Shown here: positions 7,999-16,261 of the stretch, piece after piece
Layout of the letters: each line of letters opens with the position of its first letter
Numbering within the stretch: the stretch's first letter is position 1
Source of the DNA: JANLSE01 sp038214135
Lineage (GTDB): Bacteria; Chloroflexota; Chloroflexia; Chloroflexales; Roseiflexaceae
Direction of reading: 5' to 3'
DNA length: 27,520 nt
Assembly: GCA_038214135.1 (NCBI GenBank)
Contig: JBBQSD010000080.1
Coordinates: forward strand, 1 to 27,520
The notes under the pieces: model-generated
What the model saw: the letters and a program-made list of their open reading frames with translations, nothing else
What the model was told of the DNA's origin: nothing
Databases searched by the model: none
Translations under genes and position numbers: made by a program

Positions 7999-8020
7999 AG
8001 CTCTCAGCTCTCAGCTCTCA
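7999..8020. repeat. AGCTCTC heptamer x3
   Basis: Three exact tandem copies of AGCTCTC lie in the 168-bp gap between the permease and ATPase genes of the exporter locus. The sequence differs from the GATAGCT family, but the 7-bp period and intergenic position are the same. Confidence 0.85.
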
Positions 8021-8150
8021 AATAATCGATGTTTGAACACACGAGAGACGTTATCGGAGACGCTAGACGGATCATCTGCACCAGAAGCTGATGGCTGACG
8101 GCTCCTTATTAGCATAAACTGCGCCAGCAACATCCATGTTTGCGAATGTA

Positions 8151-11042
8151 TCACAAATTGGCGTCGCCGAGTTTCACGGCTTGGTTGAGTTGTGTGCGCG
8201 CCAGGATCATCCCAAGCGCCAGGAGCGTCAGCAGGAGCGTAGTGGCAAACACCGCATAGATGATCGTCACTTCGTCCCAGGCGATTTGGGCACCATATGC
8301 TGGTGTGCCAGGGTATGGCCCTGTGCCAACCTGCAATAATGGAACCACTAGCAGTGCTGCGACAAGCCCAATGCCGGTGCCTGCGCCTGTTCCGGCCAGC
8401 ACGACCAGGGCAAGTTCAATGATCAATGCAATGGCAACCTGCCCAGCCCCCAGGCCAATCGCCTGCAACACACCAAGCTCAATCGCCCGCCGCCGTGCGC
8501 TGATCAGTACCGAGAGCAGGAATCCCAGCAGTGTAAGAATGGCTGCGGTGATGAAGCCAACCGATAATAACCCGAACAAACCCTGGCGGCGGGGTGCAGT
8601 TTGCTCACGGATTGTTAGTTCGGCAGCATCAATCTGATCGAGGACGTTGATGCCCAGTTTGCGAACACCACCAACCAGCACATCCAGATCGCTGCCTGGA
8701 TCACGGGCGATCCAGACATCATATGGATACTGACCACCCATCTGATCGAACAGATAATCCAAATTGGTGATGATGATCGGCCCATCCTGGGGGTAAAACC
8801 CTGGAAACAGATCGACAATCGCAACGATCCGTAGCGTCGCAGCCCGCTGATCGCCAGCCAATTTGAGCTGCAATGGCAATCGATCACCGATCTTTAATCC
8901 ACCGGTTAACGCATTACGGCTGACAATCGCACCATCTGGGTAGCGTGCCAGGACATTCATCAGCGCTCCAAGTGATTCGCCACTGGCCCAGGTACGCTTG
9001 AATTGTGGAATAACCTTCGGGAAATCGAGCCGATCAATGCCAATCAACTGTCCATCTTTGGCACTGCCGCCCGATTGCAAACTGGCCTCATAGATGCCGA
9101 CCCGCGTTGCAGCAGTGATGCCCACCACACTCAGGTGATCGCGCACTGGCACAAACAGAAAGCGTGGCTCCTGCTGCCCATCCGCTGATGGTGCTGGCGT
9201 TGGTTGTGGGCGTGGGCCAGGGCTCTGCCCAGGGTTTTGGTTGCGGGCTGCCGTCTCGCCAGCCTCGATCAGCCGCGTTTGGGCACCAACCTGATAGCTG
9301 ATCGCCTGGCGGATCGAGCCTTCGATGGTCGTCGCCATTGAAGCACTCCAGGTTGCCAGGCTCATTGTCAGGATCAGCAGCAGCAATGGCCCGCGATAGG
9401 CGGCTGGCTGGCGTGCAAGGCTGCGTAGTGCAACCAGTGGCGCAACCCAATTGGGGCGGGTGGAGAGGCGGGCAAGTAATTCCAGCAGCACAGGAATCAG
9501 CCGTACCGCCAATAGGCCAAGGGCAAAGCATAGCAACAGCGGCACGAGCACCAACAATGGATTGGCGAATGGATCGGCACCGGCCAGTGTACCAACCTGA
9601 ATGCCACCACTGCGCTGCAGCTGATAGATGCCATACACAGGCGGGATCAGCAGTAACAGATCAAGATAATAACGCTGCCAGAATGGTGGGCGCAACTGCC
9701 GAGCCGCCTGTTGCTGTTCATCAACCAGTGTTCGGCGGGTTGCAGCAGTGACGGGGATCAATGCGGCGACCAGCGCTAGCACAACTGCGGCAACCCCAAA
9801 GCGCAATGTATCGCCGGTGATTGCCAGGGCCAGTGGTTCCGCAGCGTCATCAAGCTGCAGGAATGAGGTTGTGCGGCCCATGAGCGCAGCAAACCACAAC
9901 CCCAAGGGTGGGCCGATCAGCATCGCCAGGCCGCCCAGGATCAGCCATTCAATCAGCGAAATCCCCAAAATCTGTGAATCGCGGACGCCGCGTGTCTTCA
10001 GTAGGGCGATTTCACCGCGCTGGCGCACAACCAACATACCTGCCACCAATGCGGCAAAGTACAATACCAAACCCAGGATTGGTACACTAAACACACCCAG
10101 TTGGATCGTCAGTTCGGTGGCACGCTTCTGGTAGCGATCAAGCGGATCGGCAGGGCTGATCTCAAGCCGCAACCCAGGAACAAGCCCAGCAGCACGTGCC
10201 CGTAGCGCTTCGACACGGCTGAGTAATGGCCCAGCCTGAGCGGCGGACAAACCGCGCCCACTCAAGCGGGCATACCACAGAACCTGGGCGACCTCGCCTT
10301 TCAGCGATGCTGCAACTGGCCCGGTAAAACTGGCTTCGGCGGTCAGGAAGACCTCATTCAGCGTTTCGGGTGCGAAGAACCAGGCGGGATCATTGGCATT
10401 GGCTGGCTCCCACAGCCCAGCAATCCGGATCGGCAGTGAGGCTGGGCGGCTGCCAGCTGCCACCAGCGTAAACCGATCATCAACATTGATGCCCACCTGA
10501 TCGGCAAGCGAGCGTGAGACCAGTACTTCCAGTGGTTGTTGTTCGGTTGGCGGGCTGGCGAGTGGCTGTGGTGCTGCGCCATCATAGATATGGATTTGGG
10601 CATCCAGGCCGCCAATAAAGCCAAGTGCAACGGTTCGCAGGAACTGATTCTGGCCACCGCTGCGTGGCGGTAGAAACAGGCGCAGTTGATCGGTTCTGGC
10701 ATGGCGGGCAAAACTCTCGCGCTCCAGGCCCAGGCTGTTTAGGCCATCACCAGAAAGATAACTATCCGCCGGTTGGACACGATCCCATTCAAGCGGGCCG
10801 CGCTGTGAGCTGACATAGCGAAACAGCAGTGCAAAGGGCGAACGGCCAGTCTGGCGCTCCTGGCGGATGATCTCATCGCGCAGCAGCCGTAAACTGGCCC
10901 CTTCGGCATAGATCGGCACACACATGGCTAACGCAACCGCCGCTACCAGCGCCAGCAGGGCACACAACGCCAGGCCCATGTTCGCACGCAAGCGATGCAG
11001 GGCGGTGGTGAGAACAGAGGTGATAGTGAGCAGTAGTTTCAT
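8151..11042 (-). CDS. FtsX-type ABC transporter permease (MacB-like, two FtsX domains)
   Basis: This is a 963-residue membrane protein. A first transmembrane helix (about 22-46) is followed by a large extracytoplasmic domain. FtsX domain 1 (about 312-440) includes VVRQRGEIALLKTRGVRDSQIL, a coupling-helix phrase typical of the family. Several more helices lie at about 460-565, then a second extracytoplasmic domain begins with a Gly/Pro/Gln-rich linker (GQSPGPRPQPTPAPS). FtsX domain 2 (about 824-955) contains SARRRAIELGVLQAIGLG. This tandem layout is that of bacterial FtsX/MacB permeases that work in one chain rather than as a dimer of four-helix units. With the two ATPases downstream and the adaptor upstream it forms an exporter or mechanotransmission complex. 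No strong Shine-Dalgarno; the ATG at 11042 is the only sensible start. Confidence 0.9.
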   Translation of the reverse strand: MKLLLTITSVLTTALHRLRANMGLALCALLALVAAVALAMCVPIYAEGASLRLLRDEIIRQERQTGRSPFALLFRYVSSQRGPLEWDRVQPADSYLSGDGLNSLGLERESFARHARTDQLRLFLPPRSGGQNQFLRTVALGFIGGLDAQIHIYDGAAPQPLASPPTEQQPLEVLVSRSLADQVGINVDDRFTLVAAGSRPASLPIRIAGLWEPANANDPAWFFAPETLNEVFLTAEASFTGPVAASLKGEVAQVLWYARLSGRGLSAAQAGPLLSRVEALRARAAGLVPGLRLEISPADPLDRYQKRATELTIQLGVFSVPILGLVLYFAALVAGMLVVRQRGEIALLKTRGVRDSQILGISLIEWLILGGLAMLIGPPLGLWFAALMGRTTSFLQLDDAAEPLALAITGDTLRFGVAAVVLALVAALIPVTAATRRTLVDEQQQAARQLRPPFWQRYYLDLLLLIPPVYGIYQLQRSGGIQVGTLAGADPFANPLLVLVPLLLCFALGLLAVRLIPVLLELLARLSTRPNWVAPLVALRSLARQPAAYRGPLLLLILTMSLATWSASMATTIEGSIRQAISYQVGAQTRLIEAGETAARNQNPGQSPGPRPQPTPAPSADGQQEPRFLFVPVRDHLSVVGITAATRVGIYEASLQSGGSAKDGQLIGIDRLDFPKVIPQFKRTWASGESLGALMNVLARYPDGAIVSRNALTGGLKIGDRLPLQLKLAGDQRAATLRIVAIVDLFPGFYPQDGPIIITNLDYLFDQMGGQYPYDVWIARDPGSDLDVLVGGVRKLGINVLDQIDAAELTIREQTAPRRQGLFGLLSVGFITAAILTLLGFLLSVLISARRRAIELGVLQAIGLGAGQVAIALIIELALVVLAGTGAGTGIGLVAALLVVPLLQVGTGPYPGTPAYGAQIAWDEVTIIYAVFATTLLLTLLALGMILARTQLNQAVKLGDANL

Positions 11043-11132
11043 GTATTCATCCGCAGATTACGCAGATTACCGACCCTCTGCTCACCGGTTGATGTGAATG
11101 AAGCACGTTGACTCCTGACTACCCCACCACGC

Positions 11133-11210
11133 CCGCAGGCTGAAGCCTGCGGCTATGGGCAACACCTCGCTCTGGGCAACCATCCCCTTGCCGCAGGCTT
11201 CAGCCTGCGG
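11133..11210. repeat. Pair of CCGCAGGC hairpin repeats in opposite orientation
   Basis: Two 20-bp palindromes with 8-bp stems CCGCAGGC/GCCTGCGG lie at 11133-11152 (loop TGAA) and 11191-11210 (loop TTCA). Each is the reverse complement of the other, so they can also pair with each other. The same family recurs at 17810-17916. They sit between the adaptor and the permease of one operon and could affect RNA stability. Confidence 0.9.
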
Positions 11211-11239
11211 ATTCGGAGGGCATCCATCGCGATGCGTCA

Positions 11240-12856
11240 CTATTGCCCAACCACAATATCGCCAACCTTCAGGCCATCCAGGATTTCGATCTGTTGTTCG
11301 GTGGTGATGCCAACCCGCACCGTCACGCGGCGTTCGCGCTCGCCCTGGCGAACAATCGCAAATTTGCGCCCCTCAAAGGTGCGGATGGCTTCGGGTGGCA
11401 ATAATAATGCGCTGGCTTTGCGCTCCAGAACAATCCGAATTTTGGCCAGCGTTGCCCCTGGTTTGAACGTCTGGCCGAGTGCGTCGAGCACCTCAAAGCG
11501 GGTGGTCTGGTCGCGATCCTGTACGGCACCCGATCCGCCAGAGCCATATGGGGCTGGCATGCGCCGGATGGTGGCTGGGATCACAATATCGGGGCGGGTA
11601 AGCAGCCGTATCTCGACGGGCTGGCCCTCGGCGAGTTGGCGCATCTGTTCGCCATTCAGGGTGGCTGCAAACTCAAGTTTGGATGCATCGGCAACTTCGA
11701 TCACCTGATCAAAGGCAGTGACGGTCGCCCCTTCATCGAGTGAGAGTGCGGTGATCTCACCATCCTGGGGCGCGATAATTCGGCCATTATCGACTTTTCG
11801 TTGCGCCCGATCATGGGTGCGCTGTGCATTCTCGACAGCCCGCGTTTCGGCGTTGAGGCCCTTCTTCTGGGCTTCTTCCAGCGCAAGCTGTGCCTGGTCC
11901 ACCGCCCGCCGCGCATCGGCGATATCCTTGCTGTCCTTGCCAGCCAGCAGTGTATCGACGGCCCGTTGTGCCTCGGCGACTTTATCCTGGGCTTTGCGAT
12001 TTTCCACAATCTCATCATCGCGAGTCTTATCGAGTGATCGTTGGGATTCTTCTAGGCTGCGTTCGGCTGCCCGCAGTGCTCGTTCGGCCTGGACGAGCGC
12101 ATCCTTGAATTTTTCCTTCTCCTCATCGGTCAGCTTGCGCGGAATAAGTTTATTGGGATCATTTGGATCAGCGATTTTTTCGGTTGGATGGGTGCCATAT
12201 TTTTGCACCCAATCCAGATCCCAGGTGGCCTTGCTGAAGGCTTTTTGCGCATCAGTGACGGCATCGGCTTTGGCGCGCAACCCATCCTCGGCAGTGGTTT
12301 TGGCCCACGAGCGATCATTCTGGGTGGTGCGCGCCTCGCGCTGTGCATCCTCAAGTTTCTGAAGAGCTGCCCGCAGCACATCGGCTTCGCCACCGGGCAG
12401 GAGTCGCGCAAGATCGGCCCTGGCTCGCGTCACATCGAGTTCGCGCTCGGCAATCGCCTTACTCTGAGTCTTCTTGGCCTCCTCCAGATCACGCTTGGCC
12501 TGCGTCAGATCGTCCTTGGCCTGCCGCAGATCATTGAGTGCCTCCTCCTGCTGAAGCTCGGCCAGAACATCGCTACTCTTTACCCGATCACCCGTTTTGA
12601 AGAAGACAGTATTGACTCGGCCATCGATCTGGAAGGAGAGGCGCACCAGATCCACTGGTGTTGCCCGGCCCGTCACCTCCAGCACGCGCTCAATCGGCCC
12701 GCGAGTGACAGTATAGGTTGGCCGTTCAATCGCTGGATCGGGTGGCAATGGCGTTGGCGTCGGTGGCTCAACCGCAGCTGTTGTACTGCCACAGGCAGCC
12801 AACAGGAGCATAGCCGATAGCCCGATAGCCGATAGCCGAAGGTGAAGATAGTTCAT
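11240..12856 (-). CDS. HlyD/MacA-like periplasmic adaptor lipoprotein with long coiled coil
   Basis: This is a 538-residue membrane fusion (adaptor) protein. The signal peptide ends in the lipobox LLAAC with lipidated Cys22, then a Pro/Thr-rich linker (VEPPTPTPLPPDP). Residues about 45-95 (TRGPIERVLEVTGRATPVDLVRLSFQ) begin the beta-domain and first half of the biotinyl-like barrel. From about 100 to 375 it is an Ala/Asp/Glu/Lys/Arg heptad-rich hairpin, far longer than in Escherichia coli MacA. The second half of the barrel (DGEITALSLDEGATVTAF) and beta-barrel and membrane-proximal parts follow. It should link the FtsX permease to an outer component or substrate. Part of the signal-peptide coding sequence is the repeat at 12809-12842. 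It follows the solute-binding gene by 88 nt and precedes the permease by 197 nt. Confidence 0.9.
   Translation of the reverse strand: MNYLHLRLSAIGLSAMLLLAACGSTTAAVEPPTPTPLPPDPAIERPTYTVTRGPIERVLEVTGRATPVDLVRLSFQIDGRVNTVFFKTGDRVKSSDVLAELQQEEALNDLRQAKDDLTQAKRDLEEAKKTQSKAIAERELDVTRARADLARLLPGGEADVLRAALQKLEDAQREARTTQNDRSWAKTTAEDGLRAKADAVTDAQKAFSKATWDLDWVQKYGTHPTEKIADPNDPNKLIPRKLTDEEKEKFKDALVQAERALRAAERSLEESQRSLDKTRDDEIVENRKAQDKVAEAQRAVDTLLAGKDSKDIADARRAVDQAQLALEEAQKKGLNAETRAVENAQRTHDRAQRKVDNGRIIAPQDGEITALSLDEGATVTAFDQVIEVADASKLEFAATLNGEQMRQLAEGQPVEIRLLTRPDIVIPATIRRMPAPYGSGGSGAVQDRDQTTRFEVLDALGQTFKPGATLAKIRIVLERKASALLLPPEAIRTFEGRKFAIVRQGERERRVTVRVGITTEQQIEILDGLKVGDIVVGQ
12809..12842. repeat. GATAGCC-type repeat inside the adaptor signal peptide
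   Basis: This 34-bp block of CCGATAG units ends in CCGAAGG and nearly matches 4078-4110. Read on the minus strand it encodes about RLSAIGLSAM of the adaptor signal peptide, so an intergenic-type repeat is translated here. The hydrophobic Leu/Ser/Ala/Ile composition suits a signal peptide. Confidence 0.88.
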
Positions 12857-12899
12857 AGTTTTTTTGTTCGCTTGTTCACTTGTTTGCCTTCACCCCTAA

Positions 12900-12922
12900 C
12901 CCCTCTCCCAGTGGGAGAGGGG
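12900..12922. repeat. CCCCTCTCCC hairpin repeat
   Basis: CCCCTCTCCCA pairs with TGGGAGAGGGG around a one-base centre, within a longer phrase (CTTCACCCCTAACCCC... and ...GCGCAGCAGCGG). Related copies are at 15779-15801 and 16170-16190. It lies between the double solute-binding gene and the adaptor gene; it has no T-run downstream, so it is more likely a mobile palindromic repeat than a terminator. Confidence 0.85.
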
Positions 12923-12944
12923 AAGCGCAGCAGCGGTAAGGGAA

Positions 12945-15701
12945 CTAACCCACCGGGTGAGAACCATCTTCTGGTTGATCGACATTATAGCCCTGATATT
13001 CGGGATCGGCCTTGAGCGCACAATCAGGCAGCTTGCCCCCACCGGCAACGCATGTCATAAAGACAGTGGTGGTTTTCTGGGCTGCATCCATCTCTTTGGC
13101 GAGATCGGTTTTTCCGCCAGATGCCGCATTGAGTGCCTTGAAGAACCAGTAGGTATCCAGGCTATAGAAGCTGGCTGGATCGCCAGAACGCATTGGCAGC
13201 TTCAGTTGTTCGCTATACAGATCGAGGATTTCGAGGCGTTCCGGGGACGCAATCGCTTTATAGGCGTCCGAGCGAGCAATCGAGGTACGTGCCGGAATAT
13301 CGCCATAGGTCTGCCCGACCTCAGTGCTCAGGAATTTCAAAAACTCCCAGCAGCCCTGTGGATTGGTTGCTTTTTTCGAAATATGGTAGCCACGCATATA
13401 CAAATCGCCGCGGCCCAGGCCATTCTTGCCAACCGGCAGTGGCGCAATACCAACATCAATCGATGGTCCTATGGAAGCATCGGGCGGGGTGATCGCGTTT
13501 GAGCCATCCTTGATTGGGCCGGGTGTTCCGAACCCGCCTTTGCCATAATCAAACCACATGGCCGCTTTGCCATTCTGAACGAGATCATACGAATTATCGC
13601 TTGAGGAATCATCGCGCTTGTAGTTGATTATATACGGTGGTGTGACCTTATGGATGCCAGCGAGATCGAGATACCACTGAAGCGCCTTGATTGTCTCGGC
13701 AGTCGTAAAGGTCGAACGGGTCTCCTGGCCATAGCCGGTCGTCAACTGTCCGCCAAGCACATCGGTAAAAAGCAGCAGATCGGCCTGTAGCCCACCGAGG
13801 GGCACATAGCCATAGGTGCGCGCTTCGCCACTGCCATTCGAAAGCGCTTGGGCGGCCTGAAGAAATTCATCGGTTGTCCATGGTTTGGTGGTTGGTGGCG
13901 TGATGCCTGCCTTATCAAACAGCGTTCGATTATAGGTCAATGTGCGAATACCAAAGGCATATGGCAACCCATACAGGCCGCCGCTCCGTTGGTAGGCACT
14001 GAGCAGCGCCAACGGAATATCATCGCGTGGGAAGGTTGCATCGGCATCGATCAATGGTTGCAGATCGAGCAGCGCAGCATATTCTTTATCGGTTTGTGGC
14101 AGCTGTGGCCAGGCAAAACAATCGCTGACCTGTGCCAGATCGGTGAGTTCAATGGCATTGGTGATGCTATCGGTATTCTTGATCTGGACGTAGATCTCTG
14201 GCTGTTGCTCGTGGAACTTGCGGATCAAGCGGCGCAGATCGGTGCCATTGAAGCCCCATGAAGCGAAATTGACCACAATCGCACTACTTGGCGCAGTCTG
14301 TGGTTCTGGGGTGGCAACAATCACTGGGCTGGTATCTGGCTTTGGTGTTGGTGTTGTATTCAGCTGCTGGTTACGCGATTCCTCGATCAATTTTTGAGCA
14401 TCGGCAAGCGCACGTTTCACATCGGTGGTTGGATCATTCAACATCGTGTTCAACGCCTGGCTGACCGCACTGAAGCTCACATAATCGGTTATTTGATTGG
14501 ATGTGCTCGCACCCTTTTCAATGGTCCATTGCAATGCTGCGACACTCTGCTCATCCCTGCCATTCCAGAAGTTCAGTGCGTTCGCAAGCGCCTTACGCGC
14601 CGGAACGCGGCCCGTTTGCCAGGATTGATCGCCCGGTTGCTCAACCATCTGGCGGGTCAGGAATTCGATCCATTTCCAGGATGCTTCCGGATATGCCGTT
14701 CCGCCACTGATCACATAGCCCTCGGCTCCACCGCCAATCAATTGGTCAATCGGCGTGCCAACCGGGTATGGCACCTGGCCAGTTGCATAGCTCAATGGCT
14801 CTTGGTTGCCATCTGCGCCGATCAGCCCGAAATCGCCCCATAGCGCCAATCGGCCTTCACGAATAACCTGTTGAGGATCCTGTGCCTTGTCCCCAGATAT
14901 ATTCAATAACACGCCTTTACGCGTCAGGGTACGCATCTGGGTGAGCGAATCGGCGAATATTGGCTGGCTCAGATCGAGCGTGTCGATTGTCTGGGTGAGT
15001 AGATCGACCCCACCTGTTTTTAGCAACGAAACCATGGTTAACATGCCGCCGCTCGTATCGAAAAAGCCAAACGTTCCACTGCCAGCGCTCTGCTGCACCT
15101 GTTCGGCAGCAGCAAGCAGATCTTGCCATGTCCAACCGGGTTTCGGTTCTGGCACTCCAGCAGCCACAAACAGATCCCGATTGTAGCGCAGTGTCTGCAC
15201 CGCAAAGGAGCGTGGCAATGCCCAAACGCCGCTATTGCTTGCCCAGCGATCAAGCGCACCGGGGTAGAAATCATCACGCTGAAAGGTCGCGTCGGCATCC
15301 ATCAGCGGCTTCAGATCAAGCAGCAGCGAGCTTCCAAGCGCCTCGGGTGTAACCAGAAATGCCGGTGCGGTATCGGCACCCGAAACAACCCGCCGCAGGG
15401 CGGCTGTCGGGCTATCTGGCTGATTTGGGTCAGCCTGACTGACAAGATCGTCCAGTGGCACAATCACGACCGTGATACCAGGGTTTTGGTCGCTGAATTT
15501 CTTGGTCAATGGTTCGTAGATCGCCCGCTCATAATCCCAGGCAGCATACGAAATCGTGATCTGATCTGATCCGCCCGTTGGCGTGGCTACGCCAGGCAGC
15601 GGCGCAAGCGAATCGGAGGTTGGCGTTGCATTTGGCTGGGCTGGCCCAGTACAGGCGGCCAGTATCGCGGCAATAAGCAGCAATGGGTAGATACGACGCA
15701 T
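12945..15701 (-). CDS. Lipoprotein with two fused ABC-type solute-binding domains
   Basis: This 918-residue protein has a signal peptide with lipobox ILAAC (Cys17) and a Thr/Pro-rich linker. It then carries two copies of an extracellular solute-binding domain of the family 1 (maltose/sugar-binding) type. Domain 1 (about 50-440) includes LPRSFAVQTLRYNRDLF; domain 2 (about 478-905) includes LPYAFGIRTLTYNRTLF. Both share DLxPLxDADATFxRDD. A Pro/Thr linker (TTPTPKPDTSPVIVATPEP, about 448-468) joins them. This indicates internal tandem duplication followed by divergence. GAGGAG at 15706-15711, 5 nt upstream, supports the ATG at 15701. It heads the exporter operon, whereas such domains normally serve importers, and no importer permease lies nearby. 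It may bind a ligand for sensing or retrieval. Domain 2 ends with an extra Cys pair (TCVAGGGKLPDC). Confidence 0.9.
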   Translation of the reverse strand: MRRIYPLLLIAAILAACTGPAQPNATPTSDSLAPLPGVATPTGGSDQITISYAAWDYERAIYEPLTKKFSDQNPGITVVIVPLDDLVSQADPNQPDSPTAALRRVVSGADTAPAFLVTPEALGSSLLLDLKPLMDADATFQRDDFYPGALDRWASNSGVWALPRSFAVQTLRYNRDLFVAAGVPEPKPGWTWQDLLAAAEQVQQSAGSGTFGFFDTSGGMLTMVSLLKTGGVDLLTQTIDTLDLSQPIFADSLTQMRTLTRKGVLLNISGDKAQDPQQVIREGRLALWGDFGLIGADGNQEPLSYATGQVPYPVGTPIDQLIGGGAEGYVISGGTAYPEASWKWIEFLTRQMVEQPGDQSWQTGRVPARKALANALNFWNGRDEQSVAALQWTIEKGASTSNQITDYVSFSAVSQALNTMLNDPTTDVKRALADAQKLIEESRNQQLNTTPTPKPDTSPVIVATPEPQTAPSSAIVVNFASWGFNGTDLRRLIRKFHEQQPEIYVQIKNTDSITNAIELTDLAQVSDCFAWPQLPQTDKEYAALLDLQPLIDADATFPRDDIPLALLSAYQRSGGLYGLPYAFGIRTLTYNRTLFDKAGITPPTTKPWTTDEFLQAAQALSNGSGEARTYGYVPLGGLQADLLLFTDVLGGQLTTGYGQETRSTFTTAETIKALQWYLDLAGIHKVTPPYIINYKRDDSSSDNSYDLVQNGKAAMWFDYGKGGFGTPGPIKDGSNAITPPDASIGPSIDVGIAPLPVGKNGLGRGDLYMRGYHISKKATNPQGCWEFLKFLSTEVGQTYGDIPARTSIARSDAYKAIASPERLEILDLYSEQLKLPMRSGDPASFYSLDTYWFFKALNAASGGKTDLAKEMDAAQKTTTVFMTCVAGGGKLPDCALKADPEYQGYNVDQPEDGSHPVG

Positions 15702-16261
15702 GCGGGCTCCTCTAGCATAGCCGAGAACCGAGTATTCAGGAGTCAGGAGTCAGAATTGAGAACCACCTTCACCCCCAGCCCCTCTCCCACGCAGAGAGGG
15801 GAGCGCAGCAGGGGTGCGGGAACCGGAGAGCAAGACCCGAAAACCGCAGAACCAAATATTCAGCATTCCGAAGCTAAAATTCAGAACTTAGCACTCTGGA
15901 ACTATGCCATCAAGAAGTCTCAGATGCTATTCTGACTCCTGAATCCTGCCTTCTGAATTCACTCCTCCCCTAGTATAGCAAACTGTCTGCCTGAATGACG
16001 GTTGAGGGAGCAAATTCGTGGCATGGTTTTTCTGGCGAAATGGTGAGAATCTGATGAGATGTCTGCTACAATCAGTATTGGTAGAAATATCATCCAAGAT
16101 TTCAGAGATTTCAGAGATTTCCGCCCGCACCTCCGGCCCCTCTCGCTGAGGGAGTTGCGGATCTGGCTTCCTCTCCCGTTCTGGGAGAGGGCTGGGGTGC
16201 GGGCGAAAATACCCAATAACTTTATATACACAGTAATAACCACGCACATGGAGGCATACCG
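15702..16261. other. 560-bp divergent intergenic region with repeats
   Basis: This gap lies between the exporter operon (minus) and the ligase gene (plus), so promoters for both should be here. It contains GGAGTCA heptamers (15737-15757), two CCTCTCCC hairpins (15779-15801 and 16170-16190), a TCAGAGATT tandem repeat (about 16101-16119), and A/T-rich sequence near 16219-16232 that could hold a promoter for the ligase. No coding frame looks real; one minus-strand frame is a translation of the hairpin repeat. I see no RNA gene. Confidence 0.6.
16170..16190. repeat. CCTCTCCC hairpin repeat, loop GTTCT
   Basis: CCTCTCCC and GGGAGAGG form an 8-bp stem with a 5-nt loop. It is a member of the same family as 12900-12922 and 15779-15801, here about 70 bp upstream of the ligase start. 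Flanking phrases (CCCGCACCTCCGGCCCC and GCTGGGGTGCGGGCG) also pair, extending the structure. Confidence 0.85.

Noticed and set aside
12900..12922. Rho-independent terminator after the double solute-binding gene
   Set aside because: There is no T-run downstream on the coding strand, and the same palindrome occurs in other gaps, including upstream of a start codon.
15927..16247. Minus-strand open frame containing a PHPSPLPERER-like phrase
   Set aside because: It is a translation of the CCTCTCCC hairpin repeat and its flanks, with no domain and no ribosome binding site.
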